In this document: piece after piece, positions 22,273 through 32,854 of the stretch
Layout of the letters: every line of letters starts with the position of its first letter
Numbering within the stretch: the first letter of the stretch is position 1
Made by a program: the position numbers and the translations under genes
DNA from: Pelargonium cotyledonis
Taxonomy: Eukaryota > Streptophyta > Magnoliopsida > Geraniales > Geraniaceae
DNA length: 48,107 nucleotides
Direction of reading: 5' to 3'
NCBI GenBank assembly: GCA_036897625.1
Contig: JAYMTA010000059.1
Coordinates: forward strand, 1-48,107
The notes under the pieces: model-generated
What the model saw: only the letters and a program-made list of their open reading frames with translations
Told to the model about the DNA's origin: nothing
Databases searched by the model: none

Positions 22273-23266
22273 CAGTGCAAAACCATGCTCCATAATAACA
22301 TGGTCCCACAAAGAGCTGTTCTTGCTGATGCACTGTGGTTTAGGGCTGCAAGTAACATAATCTAGAAAATGGGTCAAATAAGTTATGGAGTTTTAGAAGT
22401 TTTTCATGTAATTAGAACACTTTCTGTACAAGTCAATGTAATAAAAAAATGGTCAACCTTTTCCCCAGCAGATTGCTCTGTAATTAACTGACTATCCGAG
22501 TGTTTTCAATTGCTAAAGGCTTTTCTTTGGACAACTTTTAAACCAATAAGCACTTCATGCCAAATTATGAGTTCTTAACATCTCAAGAATGTTGTTGTGT
22601 GTCCATCATGTTAACATGAACATACAACGCATGATAATTTACGTTAGCTAATGCCATCTTCTCTTTTGGTTCCAATTTGCTACAGATTCGTCTGAACTAA
22701 TTTTATTTCTGTCTACAAAAAGTCAAAAACCATTGAAAACAAACAACAACAATATTCTTGACAGCATCTCCAAGAAATGCTTTCCGATTCACTAAATCCT
22801 CTGCTTTCTGATTCACGATATGGATCCCGATTTAACAACCACAGTCCACTTCGCAACAACTCCTTTGGTGAAAGCTCCTGCACTGCTCTTGGAGTTGGTG
22901 GAATGTTCACATTGCCCTCCCAAGCAACATCATGCCAATTTCTGGATCATACACTGCTTTGAGCTATGCTCAATCATTTTCTTGACAACTCTATCAACAA
23001 TAACAAGTACTAGAATTGCTGATAAAAAAATTGCACCATCGTTGAGACAGCCGTTTTGAGTTGTGTTCTTGGCTCCAAATCCCATCAAGAATACTCGTAA
23101 GAAATAAGCATTACCAAAATAGCTCAATTTTACACTTATATTAATTATATATTTATATATGATCTTCTAGTCTCCACCTCTAGAGAGGTCTCTTAAAAAA
23201 CTTGGAAACCCAAAATCTTGAAGAAAAAAAATTCCGGCAAAAACACGAGCAGGAGCGCAGCAAGAA
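22273..23266. other. Convergent spacer ACX4 / DOG1-like
   Basis: Contains the 3' ends of ACX4 (+) and the DOG1-like gene (-); a polyadenylation-like 'aataaaaaaa' lies at about 22439. Within it, 22713-23127 has two overlapping minus-strand frames that could be one broken small gene (separate entry). Confidence 0.5.
22713..23127 (-). pseudogene. Possible frameshifted small membrane protein gene
   Basis: Minus-strand frame 23127-22930 encodes 65 aa with one convincing membrane segment (AIFLSAILVLVIVDRVV) followed by basic residues. An adjacent frame, open from the overlap to 22713, continues with HDVAWEGNVNIPPTPRAV and an Arg/Ser/Glu-rich tail. A single-base shift near 22930-22940 would join them. 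I do not recognise a family, and the call rests only on protein-like composition and the membrane segment. Confidence 0.3.
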
Positions 23267-23995
23267 CTAGAATTGGTCACTTTCGTTTCTCTCTCGCCTC
23301 TGTGCTTCCTCTTGCAAGCCCCAGGTCCTGACCCTCATCTGAAGCTGAGAGGCGGAGGCTAAAAACGTCACCGTTTGGGACGGGCTCAGAATATCCACCA
23401 CCTTCACCGCCGTGCTCATCCTCAGGAAATCTGCGCTCCTCAGCAGCGATTCCAGCGCCGCTTTCAGCGGATCGAGCGACCTCTCCTCTTGCAGTATCTC
23501 GCCGTCCACCAGCCGAGCCGTCCGCCTGAGAATCTCGAGCAGCGGCGGCGCCGCCACGCTCTCCTGAATCTTGGCCAGCTCGTCGTTCAGGACCCGCTCG
23601 TCCATCTTCGTCTCCTCTATCAACCTGTTGATCTTCTGAACCTGATCCGCCGATAAGTCGCCGATCGAGTTGGTGGCGAGCCGGAAGGCGAGCCCCGGCT
23701 TGAACCCGGCGATCCAGAGGAAGCTCCGCTCCAAGGGGGTGAACCAAGTGGCGGCGTAGACAACGAAGATGTTGCGATGAGCCGCTCTAGATTTTTCCTC
23801 AAAGTACTGCTGGTAGTGACCCAGGACTATGTTTATCAGCTCCTTGAGATCCTCGTCTCTGCTCTCACCGGAGTGGTTCTTAGCCGAGAGCAGCTCATCC
23901 AAATACTGCTCTTGCCGGACCAACCAACCTTCCAAAAAGCTCTCAAACGTGCTACCAGTAAAGCTAGTACTCCCACTAGCTGACCCAGAAGCCAT
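23267..23995 (-). CDS. DOG1-like protein (TGA-associated DOG1 domain)
   Basis: Single exon, 242 aa. The sequence FESFLEGWLVRQEQYLDELL at residues about 18-37, then HYQQYFEEKSRAA, the block WFTPLERSFLWIAGFKP (residues about 84-100), and the later leucine-rich helices (LRMSTAVKVVDILSPSQTVTFLASASQLQMRVRTWG) are the DOG1 domain in order. The domain is also the C-terminal half of TGA bZIP factors; here there is no bZIP, so this is a free-standing DOG1-like protein, as in the DOGL family linked to seed dormancy and ABA response. Start chosen at the first ATG before the Ser/Gly-rich leader. The coding region is clearly GC-richer than its surroundings. Confidence 0.9.
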   Translation of the reverse strand: MASGSASGSTSFTGSTFESFLEGWLVRQEQYLDELLSAKNHSGESRDEDLKELINIVLGHYQQYFEEKSRAAHRNIFVVYAATWFTPLERSFLWIAGFKPGLAFRLATNSIGDLSADQVQKINRLIEETKMDERVLNDELAKIQESVAAPPLLEILRRTARLVDGEILQEERSLDPLKAALESLLRSADFLRMSTAVKVVDILSPSQTVTFLASASQLQMRVRTWGLQEEAQRRERNESDQF

Positions 23996-25382
23996 TAAGA
24001 AGAAGTAAAAGAGAAACAGAGTGTATGAAAATGGAAGAGTGAAATTGGGTTATAGGACAATCAGGAGATACTTTTATGGTTTCCCGGAGCTGACCCAGAA
24101 GGCAATGCGCATCAAATACGCAAAAGAACAGAAAAACAGAAGAGAAAGATAAGGATAAGAAACAGAGCAATAAAAACAGAGTACGTGAAAGGTGATCAAA
24201 TCGGAAGTGGGAAATTGGGGTGAGATATCTAGGGGATAGTTTCAACGATTCTAATAGAAAAAGACATCACATTCCCAGACGCAAGTGAAGATCAGTGGTG
24301 GGTGCTGGATATTTATCGAAAGAAAACAGAGCAAGAGGAAGAGGCAGTGGATGGAGGAGATTTATATACGAAAATGGAGGTGGGGAACTGGGGAGAAGGA
24401 GAATTCAGAGATGGTTCTGTGAGATTGATTGGATTTGCTTCGAGGCAAAGAATCCGAGGGAGACGAGAGTGCTTCGTGGGTAAGATTTCTGGGCGTCCGT
24501 TTGTGGTTGGAGAAGAGAGTAATGGGAGTGAGAGTGTAGGAGACAATAGACAAAGGCCAGAAATGGGGTGATTCCGCGAGAGACGCGTGTGGGGGATGAA
24601 ATTACGATTCAGCCACCTAATGCTCTTTGGAGTCCGTGACGGAGAGAGTGAGAAATGGTCTTAACGGTGCTTGGTTTCTGGTTTTTTTCTCAAAAGACAG
24701 AGCACCGCCAGAGAAGAAAACAGAGAGATGGGGTGATCGGTGGGTTTTGTCGCGACGCGAGCACGTTTTATTCAGGCGAAAATTGCATTTTGTGCGAAGA
24801 AAAGTGCTAGAAAAATCCATAAAGGTCACTGAGGGAGCAAAAACTGTGTCCTTTGTCGGGCGTCAGCTGTTTCCATCCTATTTGGCTCTACACTCACTTC
24901 CCATCTAAAACTTGCTGACAAAAACGGTGGCGTCCCTTGACTTTTGGGTTTGACTTTCATCTTAATCTTGATCTTAGTGTCATGGACCAAGAGAACTTGC
25001 TTGGAGTGTTCTAAACTCCCGCATTAAGAGAGAGGGGTTAGACTTATCTACGAGTGTCAAACAATTTAAATACACGTTATGACCTGACCAACATCCAAAT
25101 TGCAAGTAGAGGAATATGTCCATAAGGCGCATGATGGTGGTCATTAGGTTTATGCTGTGAGGTCTCAAGTTTGGGTCTTCCGAACAAAGAATTTGGTTAC
25201 GAAATATTTGTAACAATGTTGTTTTTTGCTTTTATTTTGTAGCTTATGTAGTCAAGTTTCTGGATCACCAAAGCAGTTTACAAATTACAATTAAGCTGCT
25301 ACATAGCATAGCAGTGAATGAAATGAAAAATAGATATATGGTACAATCTTCTACACTAAGATATGGAACAAGTTGAGACTAT
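23996..25382. other. DOG1-like upstream region and SAC8 3' flank
   Basis: The first several hundred bases hold purine-rich 'gaagaagagaaacagag' stretches typical of a 5' leader (written on the minus strand) of the DOG1-like gene. Open frames around 24300-24900 lack protein features. About 24990-25210 may be a degraded retroelement scrap, but nothing is definite. Confidence 0.4.
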
Positions 25383-28300
25383 TTACAGGAGGCGACACAG
25401 GCGAGGCCGAGAACAAAATTGCCTTCCATTAGCTTTGAGCACTGCCATCACCCCAGCAGCCACTCCGGCGCACAGTACAGACGACAGGAACTGCTGTGCC
25501 TGTCGACCTGCTATAAAAGAGCCATTGTTATTAGTGATCTTAATTAGTAGAGAAATTACCAAGCAAGGAAGACAAAATAGAGCATTACAAACTAAGACAT
25601 GAGGCACCATACCTTGTTGCATTGTGAATGATGTTAATGTCAAGCCTCCTAGTATCAACGTCGAAGCTATCGGGAGATACTACAGCATAATACAGAATAT
25701 TAACTCATACTGTCCGCTAAGATAGGAAGAAAAGACTTACAGCATAATACAGAATATTAACTCATATTGCCTGCTAAGATATGAAGAAAAGACTTCTTTA
25801 TTTGCAAAGTGATTCTCTGTGTGTGTTCTTCGACCATTACATGTTTACTTGAGCGTATAGCCACTATAAGGTAACTGAAACTATACACTACTTTTATGGG
25901 AAAAGAGTGTTAAAATTTTCTAGACATACATGACTTAAGCAGTTCTATTGTGTTCATGGTTGTCAAATAGAGTGACTCACAGTTCAAAGCCAAAAGATAC
26001 AAAATTATGTTTGTATCTTCGGAGGGCTAGTATTTTATTAGATTCGTGATTCACGATACGATTCATGGTTCGGAGCAAAAAAAATAAAATAATAATGTTC
26101 GTATCTTTGTTTTCTTCTTCTATCTTTCCTTTTCTTTTCTATGAGAAGAAGACGAGAGTTTCAGTGTGACATACGACCTCTTGAGTACTGAGGCCTAACC
26201 TAACTTACTTAACTTCTTTTTTCTTTTCTTTTTTGCTTTGTGAGAGGAAGAAGAAATGGTGATGTTGGATAATATGGATGATAGTGATATTAATATTCAA
26301 AATGGTATCTACAAGATTTGGATACAAAAGTTGACTTTTAAAATTTTATTTTAAGTATTTTGGATTCATTTAGTTTTTTATTTTACATATAATAGTTTTC
26401 TTCTTCATGATTTTTGGTACAGTTATCCTATAACATTTTATTTAAATTTCCTGTACAATTGTGTCTGTATCTTCCAACATGATACAATTCCCCATACACT
26501 ATTTACAAAATCTCTTCCTGGATCACAATTTGTATCATAATTTAACAACAATGATTGGGTTAGTCCAAATAAAGTCTTTTTTATTCTTTTAATTGTGATT
26601 TTGATTCATTTCATTGCCACTAGATGGATGGCAAACAGTAAATATACTAAAAATTCTATGAGATGGTTGTTTAATCACCAAAAGACATCAATACGACTTA
26701 CCGACAATGACTCAAATCCATTGAGCTGGAATGGTGAAGGACTATTTTTGCTGACGATATAATGGCCACTTACAAGATCCATTGCATCCTAGAAAAAAAA
26801 AAACATTTTTTTCAGTTATAACTTATAAACTATAAATTGAGCAGCCAGCCTCACTTAGATTCAAATGTTAGCAACAGAAAGATATAATTGGTAACTTGCC
26901 TGTCGAACTCCATCTTGAAAATTATTCAAATAGTACCGTGAAAGAGCACTCATCCCATCTTTGATTGCTCCACCAACCGTCCGCTTACCATACCTGCAGT
27001 ATTTGGATCCAAAACTGTATAACCCTAAAGGACATCAATAGACATTGAATTTTAGAAGTTGTAAATTTCAAATTAGATTTACCTAACCAGGTCTCCTTTC
27101 AGAGCATAAGTCCCAGCGTATTCAAGACTTATTTCATCACCTTGCTCAGCCCACACTAATGCAGATCACATGTTCAAGGGGAGAATGAAAATTTAACAGA
27201 CAACTTCTAACATAGCATGGATCATAAAATCAAATAGTTTGATGGATTTCATACATGTTCTGAATGTTTCATAATCTTCGCTGTAGGCAGAAATGCAATC
27301 AGTGGGAGCTACTGCTCCCATCCTTTGTAACTGTAAATTTAAAGATTTTTGACCCAGGAAACTCTGCGGAAGAAAAGGTTGGAAAAGATCAGAACATATA
27401 AATCACAGCATATTCTTACCTCAAAATGCAGCACGTATCATGTCAGTAAAAGTAAGGTAAAATGAGACTATAAAATACTGTATATGGTAGATTTAGGGCT
27501 TCTAGCATCCAAGTAAAAAAAAATTACAGGTGATGAAAAATTGGTACTTTACTGATATTTCTGACCTGGGTAACATTTGTTCGATCAAGGCAATCAATGC
27601 AGTTAGCTCGAACAATTCCCTTCTGTTCCCCTTGAATCTTTCCTTCTGCGTCTATAAAGAAGTATCTGCTCAGCTGGAACAGTAATGATTAAAAACGGTA
27701 TCATGGATAGCCATCATACCTGGACGATGGCAAAATCAATAACAATTTTTATATTGTACATCATTGTTTTCATTACCCTTGCTTTTCAAATTCTTCTGAG
27801 ATCTGATCGTAAAGAAGATGTAGGTTATCAAAGTTTGAGTTGCCATAATGTTGATGGAAGTCAAATGGAATATATCTGCATTATACCCAAGTTCTTCAAC
27901 ATAAGTATCAAACTATGGTTGGTTTGAGCTTAACTAAATGCTACTCCCATGTGATAAGAGAGAAATTGCAACAACAACAACAACAACAACAACAACAAAA
28001 AAAAAAAAAAAAAAACCCTGCCAACTTTTAACGACTGACAACTAATAACCCCTGCAGATGAATATTCAGACTCTTAATGAACGACATTCTTTCACACTCC
28101 AGACCCTTTTTAACTCCTATTTTTGTACATTTGTCTACCCTCTAAAGGTATGCAATTTTCCCAATAGCCTTCATGAATCGTGATACTCTCGATCACCACC
28201 AAAAGTAAGTTCACTTTTCCAGAATAGTATTGTGTATAAACCCTCACAAACATGTAAAAAACCCAAGGCACAGATGTACATCACCATATGTGATGGCATC

Positions 28301-31300
28301 CACTTCCTAAAAGACGAAACACATAAGAAACCTTTTGATAAGTAACTAAATGAAAGATAAGTTCTCCTCAGCCATCATGACAAACGTTAAAAGGATCAGT
28401 AATTCTATTATAAAACTAAGATAAAGTCCAAACCAACTAAGAGAATCTAAGAGGCGCGTTGAAGACTTTCTGACTAGAAGATGCTAACAAGCTAACAAGT
28501 AAAATAGCTAAATACATGAAAGTATAAGTAGTCACCTAGCATTTGGCAACTTTTGCACTTCAGCCCCATATGCCATACTTAGTTGACCCTCATCACCGAG
28601 CTACAACAAGAGATGAACAAAATATAAACAATTTGCAAATTTATGGAATGACATGAAGCAATGTGAACCTAGTACAAGTTAAAACTCATGCAGATTGGAC
28701 ACAACTAGGAATTCTGTTGCGATCAACTGCTTGTATGTTTACTAGCAATTGGAGAGAAATTAAGCATCAACCTTTTGAACCTACCAAATTATGGTTGCAA
28801 AAAAAAGTCAAAGGAAAAAGTTCCCTAAAATGCTTACTGAAACAATGGAGAGAATAAGTGCTGGATTTATGCTTTAGAGCCAAAGAGAGAGATCCTTACT
28901 TTATCGGTGAGGTCAACTGCTAGAATCTCTCCATATCTTTGTTGGATATCATGAAAATGGCGCTCCACAACTTTTGGCTGAAGGCAAAGGGAGCCATATA
29001 TAAAATTATAAATCAGAAAACATCATAAATGCAAAAAAGACTCATAAAAATGGAAAGACTATAACTTGAAATATGAACATACTGTGTCCTCGTGTTCAAT
29101 AAGTCTGAGCTGTGGTTTATAACTTAAATCAACAATCTGCTCCCAAAGAAGAGGAATTGAACCTCGAATCTGAAAAACAGAAGTGGATTATTTTCTGAAC
29201 TTAAACTAAATTTGTAATAATTATCAAAATATGCATGATAAGCCCATAAATATGGACCAGTCTTGTTTAGCAAAACACCAAGAGAATGGACCATGCACGT
29301 GGATCAAGAAAGGAGACAAGTAAACGGGTCACTAGACTCAAACATAACCATGTCTGATACCATGTAGAATATGGAGTAGAATTGAAAAATAGAATTCCCT
29401 GTATTGTATTGAGAAATCAACAACTAATTTATACAAGAAGACTAAGTTACAAAATGGAAATAACCAAATAGGAAATAAAACTAATGTACAAGTTCCATGT
29501 TCTCTAATACACACTACTTCCTAATCTTGATTGCTAACTTGTACAATCCTAACACAATTGTACCTATGGATTTAGCTATTTAATTATTTGTATTTTTTGG
29601 CTGAATTTTCAGTTTTATTAGACAGCACATTACTCAGAGATTGTCAAAATATCGAACCTTATACAATATAAATTCATTGATACTTATTGACCCAAAGAGT
29701 CATTCAGATGTAATAAAAGTAATAACAGAAATCACAGTAAATGTGGCAAATAACCTGCAATAATGACGACCTGGAACCTTCATGCTCCAGCAATTGCTCA
29801 GTTTCAACAAAATTAGCAGTATCTCCTTCAAGATTAGCTCCCCGTCTCCACATTCTTGTCCCTAGTACACCATGCTACTATATCTTAGCTAGATATTCAA
29901 AACTGCTTTCACATAGCCATATCAATAGTAAAGGAGTCAATTGTGTCTATAACAATGTACCTAGGCGTCGTGTGCACCTACGCGAGACTAATGTAATTGT
30001 TGCAGGGGAGTCTTTTAACTTTAGCAAAGCAGTCTGGAAACTTACCCTGTGGTTAAATGAAAACATATCATACTTTCCAAAAGGAATGTCAACTCTAGAT
30101 TTACTTCTGATCCAGGTGAACGTACTTAATACACACAATGTCAACTTAAAAGCATAAGGCAATATAAAGTACAAAAGGATATTTCCTTGTAGGAGAGGAA
30201 TTATTAATCCATCAACCTGCAACCAAAAATAAGAGCATGTTAAGAAAAAGAAAATGACTTAGTAATTATACTCAGAGCTAACTAGGCCATGTTACTCCCT
30301 CCGTCCAAAAATAATTCTCCAATTTCCACTTTTTGTGAAGATCAAGAATGAATTAATTAGAATTTAAAAAAAATACCCTTATACCCCATGTGCTCTTTTT
30401 TTTTTTTTTTTTTCCTTTTCACTTGATAGGCAAATACCAACAACACTTGAAGGGGGCTCGAACCTAAGACCTTGAGGGGACCAAGCGCCTTAAACCGCTT
30501 GCATGGTTGTTGGTTTACCCCGTGGGCTCTTGTTGTAACAAACTCTAGGGATTCTAACCAAACTTAAGGATATTATTGGTAAGTCAAACATAACTAACTA
30601 ACAAAAAAATGGACATTTTTTGGGTGCAATTTTGTTATAGAGAAAGTGGACAATTATTTTGAGACGGAGGGAGTATATTTTTGGGAGATACCCTCAAAGT
30701 AAATTGAAATATGTTTAGACTTTGGAAAACAATAAAAAAAATCCCAAAGATAGCAACAAAAGGGCATGCAGATCTAAACAAAATAAACAGCTAACCTTAT
30801 GTTCAATAAGATCCTCCAGAAGATTTCTGTTCCAAACAAATCGAGGGTCAGCCTGAAATACAGATAGGAAATTAGAAACCCAAGGTTACAAGCATAACCA
30901 AATAATAAACTCCAGAATTCCGTATGCCTTTCATTCTTCAAAAGCAAATTTATTCATTTCCCTCACTTGGTGAATACCAAATGAGAACAAATACATTCCC
31001 ACTTGCTAAGTTTTGCCCTTTAAGTTCTAAAAAGGTAGTATTTGGCCCTTACTCATCTAATAAGAGAATACTCTAACAAAGAGTTGCCAATGATATCCAG
31101 CAAACTAACCTTCTTCCAAATTGGTTTACTTGTCCACCCTTCTGCTAACTTACATCTTCTTTGTAAGCTGATAGGCATAACCAAATGCATCTTAGTAAAC
31201 AAGATTATATATGGCATAATCTGAATCTCAATAAAATAAACAGAAAAGACAGAATTTGATTTAGCTAATAGTAGCGATACATATAAACAAAAGTGCAATG

Positions 31301-32854
31301 TAAGAGTATTACTTCAATGTTATATCTGTTTCATATGAATAGTACAGCCCTGGAGTTGATTCCACTGTTCTCAACAAAGTCATGTAGTAAGCCTCATCTT
31401 TTTTCTGCATCAAAGAAAGAATAACAATGTATTAGGCAAATATCATATTTTAATCATTTTTGAAGATATGTCAGCATATATATTTAGTGATAAAACAAAT
31501 AAATCTCACTTCTTGAGAAGTTGAAAGCCTTAGAGCCCCATTGCAGGACAGGAACTTCATAGACATTACTCGGTAAACAGGGAAACCGAGAAAGTTTCCA
31601 ACTTCCTTCCGAGAAGTTATTACAAGTACATATGTCCCTGAATCAAAATAAGCACAAGCGGATAAGCAAAACCCCTCTCGACAAGTACATATAAAAATGA
31701 TCTTGTTTTCTGCATGTTATCAGTGAATTAGGTGAACAATTAATCATGCAATGTTTATCATGATCCGCCATGGAAGAAGAGCAACCTAGGAAGAGGCTAC
31801 TTTAGTCTGATAAATAAGACTCATATTCCTATTTCACATAACCACACTAACAAGAAAGTGATAAATTTTGATGTGCACCGCCTAAAATAGTCAGCTAGTT
31901 AATATATGAAGTTTCTAAAGCAGTAAAGCTTAAACCCTCATTGCATATCAAGAAGCAACTCAAAGACCCTTTGCTTGTGACAGTGCACATATGCATGCCA
32001 AAAGGAATGATATTACATTCGGGTGCTTGGTTTCATTTTTTCAAGAAAATACCTGCAAGCAATTTAATTGTACCGGCCACACCATAAATCCTAGAGCTTT
32101 TGGATGGACTTCCAGAACTAGATTCATCTGCAGAAAGAAATAAGTTATTAAGTTTCAATTTCAGTGTAGCCAAAAGAGTAGCAATTCCTCATTAGCCAAG
32201 AATTCCTAGCTGGTTAATACACGAAAACCATAGGCTGAGCTGAACTTCGTGAAAACCTCCAAATTCTGTTGTGCAAACTAAAACATTGATAAGAATATAT
32301 GTGTGTGTGTATTGCCCCGCCCCAACAATTCCTTCCAAACAGAAAATCTCAATCCGATTTGCAATTAAACAGTTCAGCAAAGTTTTAAACAGTTTGCATC
32401 AACTGGTACTATGCTTTAAAGACTCGCCAATTACTAATATTAATATCATATTACTAGTAAAAAATAATTAAACTTGACATTTAAACTGCTACCAGCTTGA
32501 GCAACCAAAGAGCATTGTACTGTCACCTATCACAGATTCTAGACTGAGTTAACGTTTCATACGAACAATACAGCTTAAAACGTAATACAAAATCATGCAA
32601 ACAAAATAAGAAGGTACGGAAATTGAAATTTCCTGCATTTTCTCACCAACCAAGCATGCGAATAAGCAATTCGAGGTTTGAGATGAGAGAAGCTTACCAC
32701 CCTCGAGGAGCTCGATTTTTCCATCGCAGCGACCAATCGAGAAGCCTTGACCGGAAGATTCGACAGGCTTGATTACGTACTTGTCCTGAAATTCCAGCAA
32801 CTCGAGCTCATCGTGGAGCTTGAATCGACCCGAAGAAGAAGCTCCACTATCCAT
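25383..32854 (-). CDS. SAC8: SAC-domain phosphoinositide phosphatase SAC8
   Basis: Twenty exons, 591 aa, every junction in frame: 32854-32698, 32127-32053, 31637-31510, 31404-31313, 31167-31110, 30852-30796, 30216-30183, 30041-29961, 29861-29755, 29169-29083, 28977-28900, 28600-28536, 27875-27777, 27665-27566, 27363-27255, 27155-27083, 26993-26900, 26788-26702, 25679-25613, 25510-25383. The N-terminal half carries the SAC fold ([46 protein letters not shown]). The catalytic P-loop is [12 protein letters not shown], the CX5R-type motif of the family. Two hydrophobic segments near the C terminus ([15 protein letters not shown] and [16 protein letters not shown]) should anchor it in the ER, as in the SAC6-8 clade. 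It removes phosphate from phosphoinositides such as PI4P. Intron 7 has a U12-type donor and intron 17 is GC-AG. In Arabidopsis SAC8 and ACX4 have consecutive locus numbers (At3g51830, At3g51840), supporting orthology. Confidence 0.94.
25681..25795. repeat. 57-bp tandem duplication at a SAC8 splice site
   Basis: Two direct copies of about 57 bp (25681-25737, 25738-25795) beginning 'tacagcataatacagaatat' and ending 'gaagaaaagactt', with few differences. The first copy directly abuts the 3' splice site of SAC8 exon 19 (exon from 25679), so the polypyrimidine/acceptor region was duplicated; in the upstream copy the acceptor CTGTAG reads CTGTAAG. Confidence 0.9.
25955..26553. mobile_element. hAT-type MITE in SAC8 intron
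   Basis: 599 bp without coding capacity. Termini CATGGTTGTCAAA and, on the other strand, CATTGTTGTTAAA are inverted repeats. The flanks ATTGTGTT (25947-25954) and ATTGGGTT (26554-26561) are 8-bp direct repeats with one mismatch. The body has the characteristic 'gattcgtgattcacgatacgattc'-type words seen in dispersed plant repeats. Confidence 0.72.
26898..26899 (-). other. GC splice donor, SAC8 intron 17
   Basis: Exon 17 ends GTTCGACAG and the intron starts GCAAGTTACC; exon 18 begins GATGCAATGG after a TTTCTAG acceptor, giving the conserved D-G-V-R-Q-D-A-M-D-L. A GC-AG intron is the only in-frame solution I see. Confidence 0.88.
27969..28015. repeat. (CAA)n followed by poly-A
   Basis: About nine CAA units then about 18 A residues in an intron of SAC8; a simple repeat, possibly the tail of an old retroposed sequence. 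Confidence 0.9.
29363..29554 (-). mobile_element. Ty1/copia-type LTR with primer-binding site
   Basis: On the minus strand a 192-bp segment starts TGTTAGGATTG and ends ATTCTACA (TG...CA, as LTRs do). It is immediately followed by TGGTATCAGA (29353-29362), the start of the primer-binding site complementary to initiator tRNA-Met used by many copia elements. About 100 bp of possible internal sequence follows, then SAC8 intron sequence. No second LTR or coding region was found, so this is a truncated element in SAC8 intron 9. Confidence 0.72.
30042..30182 (-). other. U12-type intron of SAC8 (probable AT-AA)
   Basis: The donor after exon 7 is GGAA|ATATCCTTTT, a perfect match to the U12 AT-type 5' splice site. 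At the 3' side TTTAAC (30057-30052) fits the U12 branch-point core, with the branch A at 30053. The acceptor that keeps the frame and restores the family sequence L-L-Q-G-S-F-Q-T-A is ...GGGTAA|GTTTCC, 11 nt from the branch A; the intron then ends in AA. The nearest AG (at 30047) is only 6 nt from the branch A and would insert two extra residues. There is no U2-type GT donor at the exon end. Confidence 0.65.
30295..30673. mobile_element. Stowaway MITE (split by a SINE)
   Basis: Termini CTCCCTCCGTCC and GGACGGAGGGAG-type (actual right end GAGACGGAGGGAG) are classic Stowaway/Tc1-mariner inverted repeats, flanked by TA duplications (30293-30294 and 30674-30675). Subterminal 'aaaataattctcc' and 'acaattattttgagac' also pair. 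The 379-bp size is large for this type because about 135 bp in the middle is another element (next entry). Confidence 0.92.
30396..30517 (-). mobile_element. tRNA-derived SINE nested in the Stowaway MITE
   Basis: Read on the minus strand, a body of about 100 bp contains GGTTCGAGCCC, a good Pol III B box, about 35 nt after an A-box-like GGTTTAAGGCG, and ends in a run of about 18 A (T-run 30396-30413 on the plus strand). It is flanked by 14-bp direct repeats ccccatgtgctctt (30384-30397) and ccccgtgggctctt (30518-30531), 12 of 14 identical, as produced by target-primed integration. No coding capacity. The exact family is not known to me. Confidence 0.75.

Noticed and set aside
23277-23747. 156-aa open frame on the minus strand overlapping the DOG1-like gene
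   Set aside because: Arg/Gly/Glu-rich shadow frame of a GC-rich real gene; the DOG1 frame explains the region.
24295-24908. Several plus- and minus-strand frames upstream of the DOG1-like gene
   Set aside because: No domain, no splice logic, purine-rich leader composition; treated as 5' flank.
27685-27927. 80-aa plus-strand frame
   Set aside because: Antisense of SAC8 exon 13 and adjoining introns.
27969-28015. CAA repeats considered as a CRISPR-like or structured repeat
   Set aside because: Simple trinucleotide repeat with poly-A; no spacers.
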